Notes: a model not told the origin generated them from the letters alone. Positions 42,660 through 53,199 are shown, counted from the stretch's first letter. The stretch: 64,000 bases of DNA from Bactericera cockerelli (GCA_024516035.1 CM044963.1:27783968-27847967); one strand, 5' to 3'. A program made the numbers and translations.

Positions 42660-43045
42660 AGTGTCCACTAAGATTAACAAAATAATCCTGTTTATTAACA
42701 AAACATAATTCGGGCCTTATTTATTTTTATTTGGGTTTAACGTCGCTTTCAACTGCATGGTCATATGACGACGCTCCATTCGTAGGAAACTCACAAACCT
42801 GTCGCCCACATTAACCTCATGACCCAGCCTGGATCGGGTAGGAATGCCAGCATCACGAAGTCTTCACCTTGCTGGACGTTGCATAACTTCGGTGATCCAA
42901 AGCGCCATCGACGCTGCTTTAACAAAGCTTGATAATATCAAATGATATGACCATGCAGTTGAAAGCGACGTTAAACCGTAATAAAAATAACTAAGGCCCA
43001 AAATATAATTTGTTAATAAATAGGATTAGTTAATCTTGGTGATTA
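42660..43045. mobile_element. Inverted 5S-SINE ends inside a fold-back
   Basis: 42725-42930 is a minus-strand 5S-SINE (in minus sense 'ggatcaccgaagttatgcaa', then 'ccaggctgggtcatgaggtt'). Its tail 'gtttaacgtcgctttcaact' recurs inverted at 42960-42990. The outer flanks 'agattaac' to 'gggcctta' and 'aaggccc' to 'gttaatctt' are also inverted. The unit is probably one composite MITE or two facing SINEs. Confidence 0.6.
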
Positions 43046-43192
43046 GTTAATCCTCGCCGTCCGCCGCGGCGTCTGTTTGTTTTTTTTTTAATAACTTTAT
43101 TATATTTTATTTAAATATTCATACATCCTTCATTTAATATTTAATAGTTACTGCAATCCAATGTACCAATGTTAAAAGCTTGAGGACAGCAA

Positions 43193-43385
43193 CAGGCATG
43201 GCCGGTGGGAAAATGATTTGGGAATGCTGCCACATAAACTAAACTAAAAAGGCATTTTATAAAGTTGTTCTTTCAATATCTAAAGAGTTTGCATGGCCGG
43301 TGGGAACATTATTTGGGAATGCTGCCACAAAAACCAAACTAAAAAGGCATTTTATAGAGTTGTTCTTTCAATATCTAAAGAGTTT
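43193..43385. repeat. Direct tandem duplication, two ~96-bp copies
   Basis: 'gcatggccggtgggaa' to 'caatatctaaagagttt' occurs twice in a row with a few substitutions. No other copies in the window. Confidence 0.85.
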
Positions 43386-43389
43386 TAGT

Positions 43390-44555
43390 ATGATAATAAT
43401 TTTGCAACAACTATTCTAGAAATGTGTGATAAGTTTCATTGTGCTAGGACTTGAGCTAAGACTATACGAGCAAGGACTTGAGAAAATCCTCTCTTTTTCT
43501 TTTGTGTCTGGGGGTGCTGGAGTTCCGCAGCTCCTTAGCACTGGCCGCGCCTAGACAGCAATATCCATTATCCAGGCCGTAGAATAGACAGCTTAGAAAC
43601 GGAGAAATTTTATACAAGTTCCTAAGCAGTGTCAAAATAGAAGACACTAGAAATTGACAAAGGCGTCGGACACAACGTTTTACTGTTATTGTATATTTAT
43701 ATCTAGGTAGTACACAATCTACTATATGTACTAGATGAGGGTAGGTTCAGCCCACCGTGGACTATCATAATATATGAGCGAATCTTGCAGTGGGGCATTT
43801 TGCTTTGTTAAAGAGTTATAGCCAAATCCTAGTCATTTCCACAGGTCTAGAGGTCAATTGGATCGATGTGCGTTTTCAAAGAAATGATAGCCAGTAGGTG
43901 AGTTTTGACCACATGCATGGATAGTCATGCATATTTACCTTCAAATGCACTTAGTTGCATAAAAAAATATTGAAAGACCAGAGAGCTATTTAATCATATT
44001 AAATTCATTTTTTTCTCGAAAATTCGATTTTTCTCTTTTTTCTCTTTCATGATTTTAGAGTACTTCTACAATTGCAATTCTGCGTATCACTAGTTAAAAA
44101 ACTAGTGTTTAGTTAACCCTATTATGTTTAGTTATAGAAAAAAGAAAGCTCATTTATATTAGTTTCAAGATCTTGGAAAGAGAAAGAGACAGAGACAGAG
44201 ACAGAGAAAGAATTGAATTGAATACTTCTATTTATTTTTACGAATGATATTATAAACAATACATCTCCTATGAGCTAAGTCTATCTTCTGAGGAGACGGT
44301 TCTCTTCCTCATCTCACATATTGGGCTATTACAAAATCAAATTAAAATAATAAAAAAGAAGATTGAAATGGAAAGTACATACATAATTATTATTGAACTT
44401 AAAATTCTATGAAATTGATACATCTAGTAGTAATTTCATTTTCAGGAATCGTTTTACAACAGTAGTATTTTGTTCGTTTAGAAACTCAGTACAGTACTGG
44501 TCCAAATGACGAGGAATTTTAAAGTCTAATTTGCGTTCTCCGTATTTTGTTATGG
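43390..44555. other. Intergenic, no gene seen
   Basis: AT-rich, apparently single-copy. One 61-codon minus frame at 43462-43647 has mixed codons ('YGLDNGYCCLGAASAKEL') but no recognised domain. A short 'gagacagagacagagacag' run is at 44187. Confidence 0.4.
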
Positions 44556-44559
44556 GGAG

Positions 44560-44815
44560 GTAAGTTTGGAAGAGAAAGAAAGAGAGAGAGAGAGAAAGAG
44601 AAGGAGAAAGAGAAAGAGAGAAAAGAGAAAGAGAGAGAGTGAAAAAGAGAAAGAGAGAGTGAGAAAGAGAAATAGAGAGAGAGAGTGAAAAAGAGAAAAA
44701 GAAAGAGTTAAAAATAGAAATAGGGAGACAAAGAGGAGGAGAGGGAGAAGAGAAGAGGGAGAGAATGAGGGAGAGAAGAAAAGAGAGAGAGAGGAGAAGG
44801 AGAAATTTGAGTAAT
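44560..44815. repeat. (GA)n-rich purine tract
   Basis: GAGA, GAAAGA and GTGAGAAAGAGAAA units. The 198- and 99-codon minus frames across it are compositional. Confidence 0.9.
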
Positions 44816-45039
44816 AATGAAAAGTTAAAATAAGAACCCGTGACGACATTCGCAGAGCCGTTATGTGTCCGTGAATAGAAACTGTAGCCAGAATATTGGG
44901 GACAGAGCAATTGGAGGAGAAAGAGGGGAGAGAAAGAGAGAGGGAGAGGGAGAAGGACTGATAGCTTGTAGCATCTAATTACAAAGTATTCAACAGATGA
45001 CATGTGGCGCCAGGCGAAACTGTCTCCATCTCAATTTTT

Positions 45040-46365
45040 TGTCTCCCTTTCATTGTCTGTCTTGTCTCCACCCCACACCTCCACTCTTCACTCACCCCCA
45101 TTCTACACCCCCGCCCCCAATCCCAACCCCCACTCCCTCCCCTATTCTATACTCGCCTCCCTCTACCATCACCCCCACTCTCAACAGTTACATCCTCATT
45201 CTACATTTACCCCCACCGTGCACTCACCCAATTCTCCTCTCAACTCCCTCCTCATTATCCTCTCTCTCTTTTTCACACTCTTTCTCTGTTCCTCTGCCCC
45301 CGTGTCTCTCTCTCTCTCTTTCTCTCTCTCTGTCTCTCTCTCTCTCCCCTTGTCTTGTCTGATTACGCTCCATAAATTTTGACACATTCTATCTCTCTTT
45401 CTCTCTCTCTCTCTCTCACTCTGTCTCTCTCTCTCTCCCTCTCTCTCTCTTTCTGATGAAGACAAAAGACCCAGCAACAGATGAAAACCTACACGACGCT
45501 ATCTCCCTCTCCTCCTCTCTCTCACTCTCTTTCTCCCCCCCTCTCCCTCTCTCTCTCTCTCACTCTCTCTCTCCCTCTCTCTCCCTCTCTCTCACTCTCC
45601 TCCTCTCTCTCTCTCTTCCTCTTCCCCTCTCTCTTTCTTCCCTAGTTCCCTCTGATATCGCACCTATTTGTTTTGAGCATTATATCTCTCTCCTTCTCAC
45701 TCTCATTCCTTTCTGCTCTCTCTCTTTCTTTCTCTCCATCTTCCAACAGATCAATTGAGCGGTGACTTCGTAGCTTGAATGTCGATGGTTCGATTCTTTG
45801 GTAACTAACAAATAGGTAGTCAAGCCCATTAATAGTTATCAAGTTCATATTAGAAGTAATGATAGGTATATGTATGTTATATTAAATTTAACCGATTACA
45901 GTGATGTTCAGTTTTAACTTGCATACTGATTGCGATTCTCTCTCTCTCTCTCTCTCTTTCTCTCACTCTGTCTCTCTCTTTCTCTCTCTGTCTCTCTCTT
46001 TTTCTCAGTCTTTCTCTCTCCCTCTCTTTTTTTTGGGCTTCCCTCCCTCTTCCAATTTTTTATTGTTTTAGACCTTGGACGTCTCGGCACGCCAAATTTT
46101 GGGATCAAGAGATCTCTTCTCTCTCCCTCTCTTTCTCTCTCTCTCTCTTGAATGATGGTGGCTCCTCAGAAATAACATGTGGGGTCGATGTAGAGAGGGA
46201 GAGAGAGAGCGATAGAAAGAAAGAGAGAGGGAGGGAGAGAGAGCTATATGTAGAGATGGAAAGAAGGAAAGGGAGATAGAAAGAGAGAGGGAGGGAGAGA
46301 GAGAGATAGATAGAGATTGAAAGAAGAAGTGAAGAGAGAGAGAGAGAGACAGAGATAGAGGTGGA
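45040..46365. repeat. Long block of CT tracts, C-rich segment and GA tract
   Basis: C-rich 45065-45235 ('cccccgcccccaatcccaac'), (CT)n at 45250-45740 and 45935-46150, then (GA)n at 46190-46365. A piece at 45752-45795 ('gcttgaatgtcgatggttcg') looks like a SINE B-box remnant. Many three-frame ORFs are compositional. Confidence 0.9.
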
Positions 46366-46748
46366 GTGTTGCAAGCTTGGGTCAATGATTTTTCCTCGTC
46401 AAATTTCGAAGGCATAATTTAATTAATAATTAGTTAATTGATCCATTACGTAACCAATAATTTCTACAGGGCATAGCTAGGTCGAGACTCGTATTGAAGA
46501 AGAATAATAATATTTATTTTTCATACAAATATTCATGCTACCCACCATATGGTGGGTTGCTAAAAATCAAACCATAACAGTTAGTTAAAAAAAAAATCAC
46601 ACCATAACAGTTAGTTTATCTCTTTTGTACTTGTAAATGTTGTGGAGCGAAGTGGACTGTAGATTCTAAAAATTTAATAGGGCTGGTTCAAATGGTAATT
46701 TTGTTCATGATTTATATAAAAAGGCTGATAAGATTTTACTTACGTGAC
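46366..46748 (-). mobile_element. Probable LINE 3' UTR beside the BEL/Pao element
   Basis: In minus sense this AT-rich segment ends in 'aaaaataaatattattattc', a LINE-like tail, and has no ORF. With the minus-strand LINE coding fragment at 53200-53345 it would make one LINE split by the BEL/Pao insertion (inference). Confidence 0.4.
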
Positions 46749-47132
46749 TGTTGATTTATTTATCACTCACCGCTATTACCCTTCCCTACACTGCTGAAAT
46801 TTTAGAAGACTTAAAGGAGCTTAGGAGAGGAGCGGAGGCCTTTGCCCTTTAATATAAAAGCGGTCAATTAAAATGCGAAGAATATTTGAAGTGTCTTAAG
46901 AAAAATTCACTTTTCACTTGAATGCTAATTATAATTATAATAAAAGGTTCTAGATGAACTACTATCTCTAATGGTTGTCAAATTTATACTAACTATCTAG
47001 GAGCTTTCTAGGTGAGTTTAGCTCTGATTTGAAGGAGGGTGAGAGAACTTGTTGGTGATTTCTTAATTTTTGGGTTGATGTATAGCACAATACTCTCTCA
47101 TTAATTCAACTATTATGAAACAGTACCAAACA
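46749..47132 (-). repeat. BEL/Pao 3' LTR
   Basis: 384 bp, TG…CA ends, and no difference found from 52811-53194 (constant offset 6062). On the minus strand it has an AATAAA near its 3' edge (46755-46760) and AT-rich TATA-like stretches. Confidence 0.93.
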
Positions 47133-47487
47133 TTCCCCCGGCCATGAAGTAATCACTTCATAATGACCTCAAAAGGGTTAAAGTAAAGATAGCCTACTAA
47201 AAACAAAACATTAAAATAAATGGAGAAAAGTAGACCATCTCATTTCAAAGCTAGCTTTTACAATATCTGAATAAAAAAGTAAAGAAAAATTCCAAATGAA
47301 AATTCACTAACAAGCAAAGAAAATGAAAAACTAAATAAATGTAATTTTTGAAAATGAAATAAATTGAAAAACTTCTGGGGTGCAAAAAGGATTTTCCTTA
47401 CTATGTACAACAACTAAAATGTTAGTTATGACTACTAAAATAATGTAAGTCATAACAACTAACTAAAATATAAGACTAAGTAGACTC
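47133..47487 (-). other. BEL/Pao 3' untranslated region with polypurine tract
   Basis: A-rich non-coding sequence between the integrase stop and the 3' LTR. The GGGGGAA purine run touching the LTR is the plus-strand primer site expected for LTR elements. Confidence 0.75.
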
Positions 47488-48921
47488 CTACTGAGTAGGT
47501 AAAATGCATAATTTTACCACTGGACGCTTGAACACACCCTTTGATGTCCTGACTGAAGCCACTCTACAAATACCATCTTTACCAGGATAGACATCAGTCA
47601 CGACACCCAAGGGCCAATATTGAGGTGAAAGCAAGTCCTGCATAATAACTACAATCGTGCCTGGGGTTATAGGAGGAGCGGGGGATTTCCATTTTTGTCT
47701 CTCTTGCAAATTAGTCAAATATTCAAGATTCCACCTTTTCCAGTACACCTGAACAATCCTGTTCAATAACTCAAACCGTTGTAAGCGGTTCTCATTTACA
47801 TCCGAGACGTCTTTTGACGGAATAGATCTCAAAGGAACAAGATTAAGAAAATGTGCAGGAGTGAGAGCAGAGGGCTCACTGCCATCTGAACTAAGAACAC
47901 ACAGAGGTCTCGAGTTAAGTAAGGATTCAATCTGAACCAATACTGTAGAGAGTTCCTCGTATGTTAGGATCTGGGTACCTATTGCTTTGTACAAATGAGT
48001 CTTAACACTTTTGACGTTAGACTCCCAGATACCTGCGAAATGACTAGCGGTAGGCGGTAAGAATTTCCATTCAATTTGATGGAAAGACAGAGCTTCCGCG
48101 AACTGTTTAGAATGAGCTGACGAAGACAACAATTTATAAAGATCGTCGAGCTCATTTTTACAACCAACAAAATTAGTACCATTATCGGTATAAATGAAAG
48201 ACACTGGACCGCGTCTTGAAACGAATCTTTTCAATGCGGCCAGGAACATGGCAGTACTAAGGTCTGAGACCAATTCTAAATGCAATGCCTTTGTAACTAA
48301 ACAAATAAAAAGGCAAAGATACGCCTTTTGAGATTTGATACCTCTTTGTTTTGCTAAAGTGATATGAAAAGGACCAGCAAAATCTATACCAGTGTGAGTG
48401 AAAGCAGACTTAGTTTCTTGTACGCGAAACTGGGGTAAGTCTGCCATGAGTGGGAAAGTTGGTTTAGGATTTAATTTAAAACAATGATTACAAGCTTTAA
48501 CCCGACGTCTAACTATATCTCTACCTGATAAGATCCAATATTTCTTTCTCAAGATAGCTAAAAGTAAAGACGGTCCTGTGTGCAAGTTAGAAATATGAAA
48601 AAACTCAATAATTAAATTCACAACAGGATGTTTCTTGGGAAGAATCAAAGGATGCTTGTGCTCATAGCCGAGCGAGGAGTTTGAAAGTCTGCCACCAACT
48701 CTCAACAATCCATCTTGTAAGAATGGATTCAAATGACGTAATTGAGAAGAACATTCCTTATTATTTTCTAACGCCGTGATATCCTTAGCAAAGAACTGTC
48801 TTTGCAAGGCCTTAATGAGAAGTGTCTCTGCGAAATTTCTATCTGACACCGAGATGAAATCCCTACGCGGAAGAAAGTGTATGAACCTGCACATAAAAAC
48901 TATTATGTTCAGTAGTTTCAA
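47488..48921 (-). CDS. BEL/Pao integrase region, 477 codons
   Basis: Encodes the integrase part of Pol, which joins element cDNA to host DNA. Visible: zinc-binding HHCC (His109, His114, Cys144, Cys147), then the rve core with Asp180 ('HTGIDFAGPF'), Asp246 ('YTDNGTNFVG') and Glu300 ('SHFAGIWESNVKSVK'), and a C-terminal DUF5641-like domain ending 'FKRPVVKLCILPTQ'. All three catalytic acidic residues are intact. The listed Met is not a true start; the frame is open back to about 48995 and normally continues from the RNase H. It is in a different frame from that ORF, and the spacer between the two looks shorter than usual for the family, suggesting a small deletion. Confidence 0.9.
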   Translation of the reverse strand: MKLLNIIVFMCRFIHFLPRRDFISVSDRNFAETLLIKALQRQFFAKDITALENNKECSSQLRHLNPFLQDGLLRVGGRLSNSSLGYEHKHPLILPKKHPVVNLIIEFFHISNLHTGPSLLLAILRKKYWILSGRDIVRRRVKACNHCFKLNPKPTFPLMADLPQFRVQETKSAFTHTGIDFAGPFHITLAKQRGIKSQKAYLCLFICLVTKALHLELVSDLSTAMFLAALKRFVSRRGPVSFIYTDNGTNFVGCKNELDDLYKLLSSSAHSKQFAEALSFHQIEWKFLPPTASHFAGIWESNVKSVKTHLYKAIGTQILTYEELSTVLVQIESLLNSRPLCVLSSDGSEPSALTPAHFLNLVPLRSIPSKDVSDVNENRLQRFELLNRIVQVYWKRWNLEYLTNLQERQKWKSPAPPITPGTIVVIMQDLLSPQYWPLGVVTDVYPGKDGICRVASVRTSKGVFKRPVVKLCILPTQ

Positions 48922-48970
48922 CCACGACGAGATTTTGCAAGATAATTCTAATAAAAAATGAATGGACGGC

Positions 48971-50644
48971 TCAACTACAGCAAGCGCGACTAATTTTTCC
49001 TGAAAACCACAGACGATGATTTATAAACTCTTGAGCCATGATGGGCCGAGTCAGGCAATCAGCCGGATTACTGATACCCGCAACATGATACCAAACATTT
49101 TGAGACACTAATTCATGAACTTTTGCAACCCGATTTGCGACAAAAGTTTGCCATCTATGAGGAGATGAACGAATCCAATGTAGCGCCACCATTGAGTCTG
49201 TAAAACAAAATATTTTTTCAATCGATTGTCTAGCCCTGTATGTATCTACAACGCGCGCCATAAGTTGGGCAAGTAAAAGAGCACCACAAAGTTCTAACCT
49301 AGGCAGCGAAGTACTTTTCAAAGGGGCAACACGCGACTTTGAGCACACCAGGTGAACTTTGATTTCACCGGTAGGTAAGGTGGTTCTACAAAAGACCATT
49401 CCTCCGTATGCTGATTCAGAACTGTCTGAATAGCCAACTAAAACAACATGAGAATTCTGAGTAACAGAAATATGACGAGGAAATTGAATTTGCGAAATGA
49501 GGGGAAGCTCAGACTGAAAGCAATCCCAGGTATGAATTATTTTTTGAGGTGGAGTAGCATCCCATCCAAGTTTGATGCTCCACAACTCACGAATCAACAA
49601 TTTAGCCACCAGAACGACGGGCTGAACTAAACCTAAAGGATCAAATATCCTGGCTACCGCGCTAAGAATATTTCGCTTAGTTGCGACCTTTGGCTCCAAG
49701 TGAGCCTGAAAGAAGAATGAATCAGTATTAGGGTTCCATTGAAGTCCTAATATTTTAATAGTCTCTTTCGAGTCTGAGTCCCATTCTACTAAACTAGACA
49801 CCTGATCTGTCTCAGGAATTTTTTCTAAAACTTCTTTAGAGTTCGAGGACCATTTTGTGAGGTCGAAACCCCCGGCCCTGAACAATCCTACTAATTGAGA
49901 TTGAAGTTGACTCGCTACCTTGGTATCTGGTACACTACAAGCCACATCATCCATGTACATGTCTCGACCTGCAAACTCACCAGCGAGAGGAAAACGATCT
50001 TTTTCATCTTCCACGAGCTGCTTGACCGTTCTCAATGCTAGAAACGGTGCAGAATTTAAACCAAAATTCAAAGTGGTGAGGCAGTATGTACGCAAGGGGT
50101 CCTCTTTACGAAAACGCCACAAAAGTTTTTGATATGAATGATGAGCAGGTTTCATATTTATTTGTAAATACATTTTAGCAATGTCAGCAGTCATTGCAAT
50201 TTTATACAAACGAAAATTCAACAAAATAGTAATTAAGTCAGAATAAAGTTTTGCACCTGTGTACAAGAGATCATTAAGAGATTTATTAGAATCAGATTTG
50301 AAACTAAAATCCCATACTATACGAAGTTTGGATGTGATTTTATCCTGCTTTATCAAAACATGATGAGGAACGTAATAACCAGTGTCGTGGTTATCACTAT
50401 CTAAAGGGGACATATAACCTTTATCGAGGTACGATTGTATAATCTCACAATATGATGAATGAAGTGAAGGATTAGCGAGCAACTTTCTTTCCAAACTATT
50501 GAACCGTCTTTCAGCACCCAAGTACGAATTACCTAGGTTTGAAGGATCATGCTGAAACGGCATAGCGATTGAATAGCGACCTGTTGAGTCACGTGATACA
50601 GTGGATTGGAAGATTTCTTCACAATCCGACTCCTCTTGATTCAA
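48971..50644 (-). CDS. BEL/Pao reverse transcriptase and RNase H, 557 codons
   Basis: Copies element RNA into DNA. RT motifs: Asp154 in 'TADIAKMYLQI', 'FGLNSAPF' at 204-211, and the YMDD box at 230-233. The Peptidase_A17-type connection follows, then RNase H with 'GYSDSSESAYGG' (404-415), 'SLPRLELCGALLLA' (456-469), 'FTDSMVALHWI' (481-491) and 'GISNPADCLTR' near the end. Catalytic residues are present. The frame opens at a TTG that overlaps the stop of the protease ORF by four bases, so there is a one-base frame change in a T-run (minus strand) at about 50641-50647. It ends prematurely after 'NHRLWFSG'. The start is therefore not a real initiation site. Confidence 0.92.
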   Translation of the reverse strand: MNQEESDCEEIFQSTVSRDSTGRYSIAMPFQHDPSNLGNSYLGAERRFNSLERKLLANPSLHSSYCEIIQSYLDKGYMSPLDSDNHDTGYYVPHHVLIKQDKITSKLRIVWDFSFKSDSNKSLNDLLYTGAKLYSDLITILLNFRLYKIAMTADIAKMYLQINMKPAHHSYQKLLWRFRKEDPLRTYCLTTLNFGLNSAPFLALRTVKQLVEDEKDRFPLAGEFAGRDMYMDDVACSVPDTKVASQLQSQLVGLFRAGGFDLTKWSSNSKEVLEKIPETDQVSSLVEWDSDSKETIKILGLQWNPNTDSFFFQAHLEPKVATKRNILSAVARIFDPLGLVQPVVLVAKLLIRELWSIKLGWDATPPQKIIHTWDCFQSELPLISQIQFPRHISVTQNSHVVLVGYSDSSESAYGGMVFCRTTLPTGEIKVHLVCSKSRVAPLKSTSLPRLELCGALLLAQLMARVVDTYRARQSIEKIFCFTDSMVALHWIRSSPHRWQTFVANRVAKVHELVSQNVWYHVAGISNPADCLTRPIMAQEFINHRLWFSGKISRACCS

Positions 50645-51591
50645 AACTTTGGGAGTAAAACATCTTCAATCTCCCAAAATTTTTGTACTAACAATTCAAG
50701 AGGTTTTTCTACAATATGAAATGAATGATTTTCCAACGATTTAATATTCGAACTAGACGCCACAGAACCCATCATGACGTAACCAAGCGATGTCTCCATA
50801 GCGACCGGACCATTAGGATTGAGAACGCGAGTAGACTGAAACAACTCAGAGAAAAGCTGTGCGCCTACAATAGCGTCCACACAAGCAGGAGTGGCAAAGT
50901 CCGGATCTGCCCATGGGAGATGACGGAGATGAGTCAGCCTGTCCGCGGGAACCCGCGCTGCAGGAAGACTACTGGTGATGATATCTACTACTAAAGCATT
51001 TGCCTGGTACTTGATGTCTGTGTCGAAGCGAGAAGTGAAAGTGAAACAAGTCTGTCCCTTGACTGAACTGCCAGAGTCCCCGATGCCTTTGACTGAGGCA
51101 TACATCTTGCCTAAGGGAAGTCCTAGTCTCCTACAACAAGCAGAAGTGATGAGGTTACAAGAACTAGCACTATCGAGAATGACGCGAATTGACTGCTGGA
51201 TCCCTCTACTATCTGTGACAAAAACTTGAGCGGTAGGCAGCAAAACAACATGAGATGAATTATTATTATCATTCAAGTTGAATGATTGTAAAGCACAAAA
51301 ACTATTTTCTTGGCCACTACCTATTACACCAGATGTTTTTGCGGGACCCGGTTCAGTAAAATGCGGTTGCGGATAGCTAGCTTGCGGAAAATGCAGCAGA
51401 GTGCTATGACGTTGATTACATTTTTTACAACTATGTTTTGATTGACAATTTTTGACCTTATGTTGACTACTTAAACAATTAATACAAAATCCCTTGTCAC
51501 GAACTATCTGATAACGAACATCAGGACTTTTGTCTAAAAACAGTTTACAACTATAAATGGATGAGCTGGTGACGATTTGCAAACTAAGCAA
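50641..51591 (-). CDS. BEL/Pao zinc knuckles and aspartic protease, 316 codons
   Basis: N-terminal CCHC knuckle (Cys36, Cys39, His44, Cys49) and a second Cys55/Cys58/His62/His67 cluster, as in Pao Gag C-termini. A retroviral-type aspartic protease follows with Asp140 in 'ILDSASS' (DUF1758 family), 'DAIVGAQLFSELF' and 'SLGYVMMG'. The protein ends at 'EIEDVLLPKF', where the RT would normally continue. The first ~10 residues are out of register: the true frame enters from the neighbouring ORF near 51555. Confidence 0.88.
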   Translation of the reverse strand: MLSLQIVTSSSIYSCKLFLDKSPDVRYQIVRDKGFCINCLSSQHKVKNCQSKHSCKKCNQRHSTLLHFPQASYPQPHFTEPGPAKTSGVIGSGQENSFCALQSFNLNDNNNSSHVVLLPTAQVFVTDSRGIQQSIRVILDSASSCNLITSACCRRLGLPLGKMYASVKGIGDSGSSVKGQTCFTFTSRFDTDIKYQANALVVDIITSSLPAARVPADRLTHLRHLPWADPDFATPACVDAIVGAQLFSELFQSTRVLNPNGPVAMETSLGYVMMGSVASSSNIKSLENHSFHIVEKPLELLVQKFWEIEDVLLPKF

Positions 51592-51803
51592 CTAGAAGGT
51601 TTAGACTGAGAATGTTCAACTATAAATGTCTGACTAACCTTACCTTTATTAGGGAGAAAAGATTTCTGACCACTACTAGATGAAGTGGGTCTATTAGGTC
51701 CCGGGTTCGAAACCTCTAAACGAGACGAACCTTTGACTTTTGAGTCGGAACCACGGCGGTCACCTCCCGAGTGGATGCCAATATATCTTGAGCATAACCA
51801 CAA
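51534..51803 (-). CDS. BEL/Pao Gag linker and start of zinc cluster (frame-shifted piece)
   Basis: Its later part reads 'SSRLEVSNPGPNRPTSSSS' and 'SSCLVCKSSPAH', the first Cys pair of the Pao zinc region, then leaves frame and stops. The early codons overlap the Gag ORF in another frame and are not meaningful. It bridges the Gag-like and protease ORFs. Confidence 0.6.
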   Translation of the reverse strand: MWLCSRYIGIHSGGDRRGSDSKVKGSSRLEVSNPGPNRPTSSSSGQKSFLPNKGKVSQTFIVEHSQSKPSSCLVCKSSPAHPFIVVNCF

Positions 51804-52114
51804 TGTGTAACAAACTTCTCTAGATCTGAGTAATCTGGAGTGTATGTACTATCCAACTGAATTTTTACCAAGTTCAATCTGTCTAAAACTTCAATAAAAG
51901 AGTCCCTTACAGCAGGCAAAGCTTGACATTTGGCCTTGAGAAGTACTAAGTTATTGGGATCATCAGCCAACTTTTTGGCTAATTCACTAGCTGATTTGGC
52001 TACACTATACAAACTATTTCTTTTAGCCTCTAACAACACCTTGTTATTATGCAAAGCCTCAGCTGTAGGATCTGTTAAACCTGTGGTTTTAATCTCTTTA
52101 GTCTCGTTACCCAT
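51716..52114 (-). CDS. BEL/Pao Gag N-terminal region, 132 codons
   Basis: Starts with ATG and reads as a charged, helical, coiled-coil-like segment ('ASELAKKLADDPNNLVLLKA'), as at the N-terminus of Pao Gag. The DUF1759/capsid-like segment that normally follows is absent; after about 120 residues the reading jumps to the linker before the zinc knuckles. An internal deletion of most of Gag is inferred. The ATG is the likely true start, as it follows the long A-rich leader. Confidence 0.65.
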   Translation of the reverse strand: MGNETKEIKTTGLTDPTAEALHNNKVLLEAKRNSLYSVAKSASELAKKLADDPNNLVLLKAKCQALPAVRDSFIEVLDRLNLVKIQLDSTYTPDYSDLEKFVTHCGYAQDILASTREVTAVVPTQKSKVRLV

Positions 52115-52810
52115 ATTTGAAAAAATGCAAAAGAAAATTTATGAAACTAGTTAGTTTATGAAACACTACTAAATTGGATGTGAAGCAAAATATCACTAAT
52201 TTCACTGAAATTATGCACAAAAAAAATCTTTGAATTGTAATTGTGACTATAAGAGAATTAAATAATAAATCCCTTAAATTTAAGTTAGTTAAGCCAGCTA
52301 AAATATGAATGTAGGTACTATTCACAAAAAAAAATCAATCAATCAATTTGAGAGAAAAGTGCTAAATTGCAACCACAAAATTATAATAAATTATCTACTA
52401 ATAAAGCGAAATGTTATGTAAAAGGTTTATCTTTAAATCAAATATTCACAAAAAATATTAAATAAACAACCACCAACAAATAAGAAGAAAAAAGGAATTC
52501 AAAATTATTTTTGGAAATTATGAAATAATGACTAAGTTGAAAATTACAAGTCACAAAGTGTAAAATCAACGAAAGTTTACGGAGAATTCCGAAACTCGAT
52601 TTCCAACTACCTAATTTTAATTATGATAAGAAGGTACCTAATTAAGAGTACCTATCTACTATCTATAAAATGAAATGCACCTAGGTGCCAACAAAGTTAC
52701 AAGTTAAGAGATTGAAAAATCGTAACTTAACAAGTTTCTAAAGAGAAAAGTGAATTTTCGACTACTAAAATAAATGCCAAAAAATAAATGAAAAAAAATG
52801 CTATATGGAC
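52115..52810 (-). other. BEL/Pao 5' leader
   Basis: About 700 bases of A/T-rich non-coding sequence between the 5' LTR and Gag. Directly after the LTR, in minus sense, is 'gtccatatagcat'; I cannot match it to a tRNA primer from memory. Confidence 0.65.
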
Positions 52811-53194
52811 TGTTGATTTATTTATCACTCACCGCTATTACCCTTCCCTACACTGCTGAAATTTTAGAAGACTTAAAGGAGCTTAGGAGAGGAGCGGAGG
52901 CCTTTGCCCTTTAATATAAAAGCGGTCAATTAAAATGCGAAGAATATTTGAAGTGTCTTAAGAAAAATTCACTTTTCACTTGAATGCTAATTATAATTAT
53001 AATAAAAGGTTCTAGATGAACTACTATCTCTAATGGTTGTCAAATTTATACTAACTATCTAGGAGCTTTCTAGGTGAGTTTAGCTCTGATTTGAAGGAGG
53101 GTGAGAGAACTTGTTGGTGATTTCTTAATTTTTGGGTTGATGTATAGCACAATACTCTCTCATTAATTCAACTATTATGAAACAGTACCAAACA
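52811..53194 (-). repeat. BEL/Pao 5' LTR
   Basis: The same 384 bp as 46749-47132, TG…CA. It would carry the promoter for the minus-strand element transcript. Confidence 0.93.
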
Positions 53195-53199
53195 TGTTG

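Larger units (their letters stand above)
46749..53194 (-). mobile_element. BEL/Pao LTR retrotransposon, 6446 bp
   Basis: Two 384-bp LTRs bound a minus-strand interior coding, in order, a short Gag-like region, zinc knuckles, aspartic protease, RT, RNase H and integrase with a C-terminal domain: the Pao order. A polypurine tract (minus strand GGGGGAA, 47133-47139) precedes the 3' LTR. I see no mismatch between the LTRs, so insertion or gene conversion was recent, yet the polyprotein is split across frames and parts are missing. The flanks (…acgtgac and tgttgtt…) show no 4-6 bp target duplication. This copy cannot make the full polyprotein as assembled. Confidence 0.92.

Noticed and set aside
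47979..48182. Second ORF inside the integrase region
   Set aside because: Out-of-frame shadow of the integrase reading frame.
46749..53194. Integrated animal retrovirus
   Set aside because: Domain order, DUF1758/Peptidase_A17 type and lack of any envelope-like ORF identify a BEL/Pao retrotransposon.
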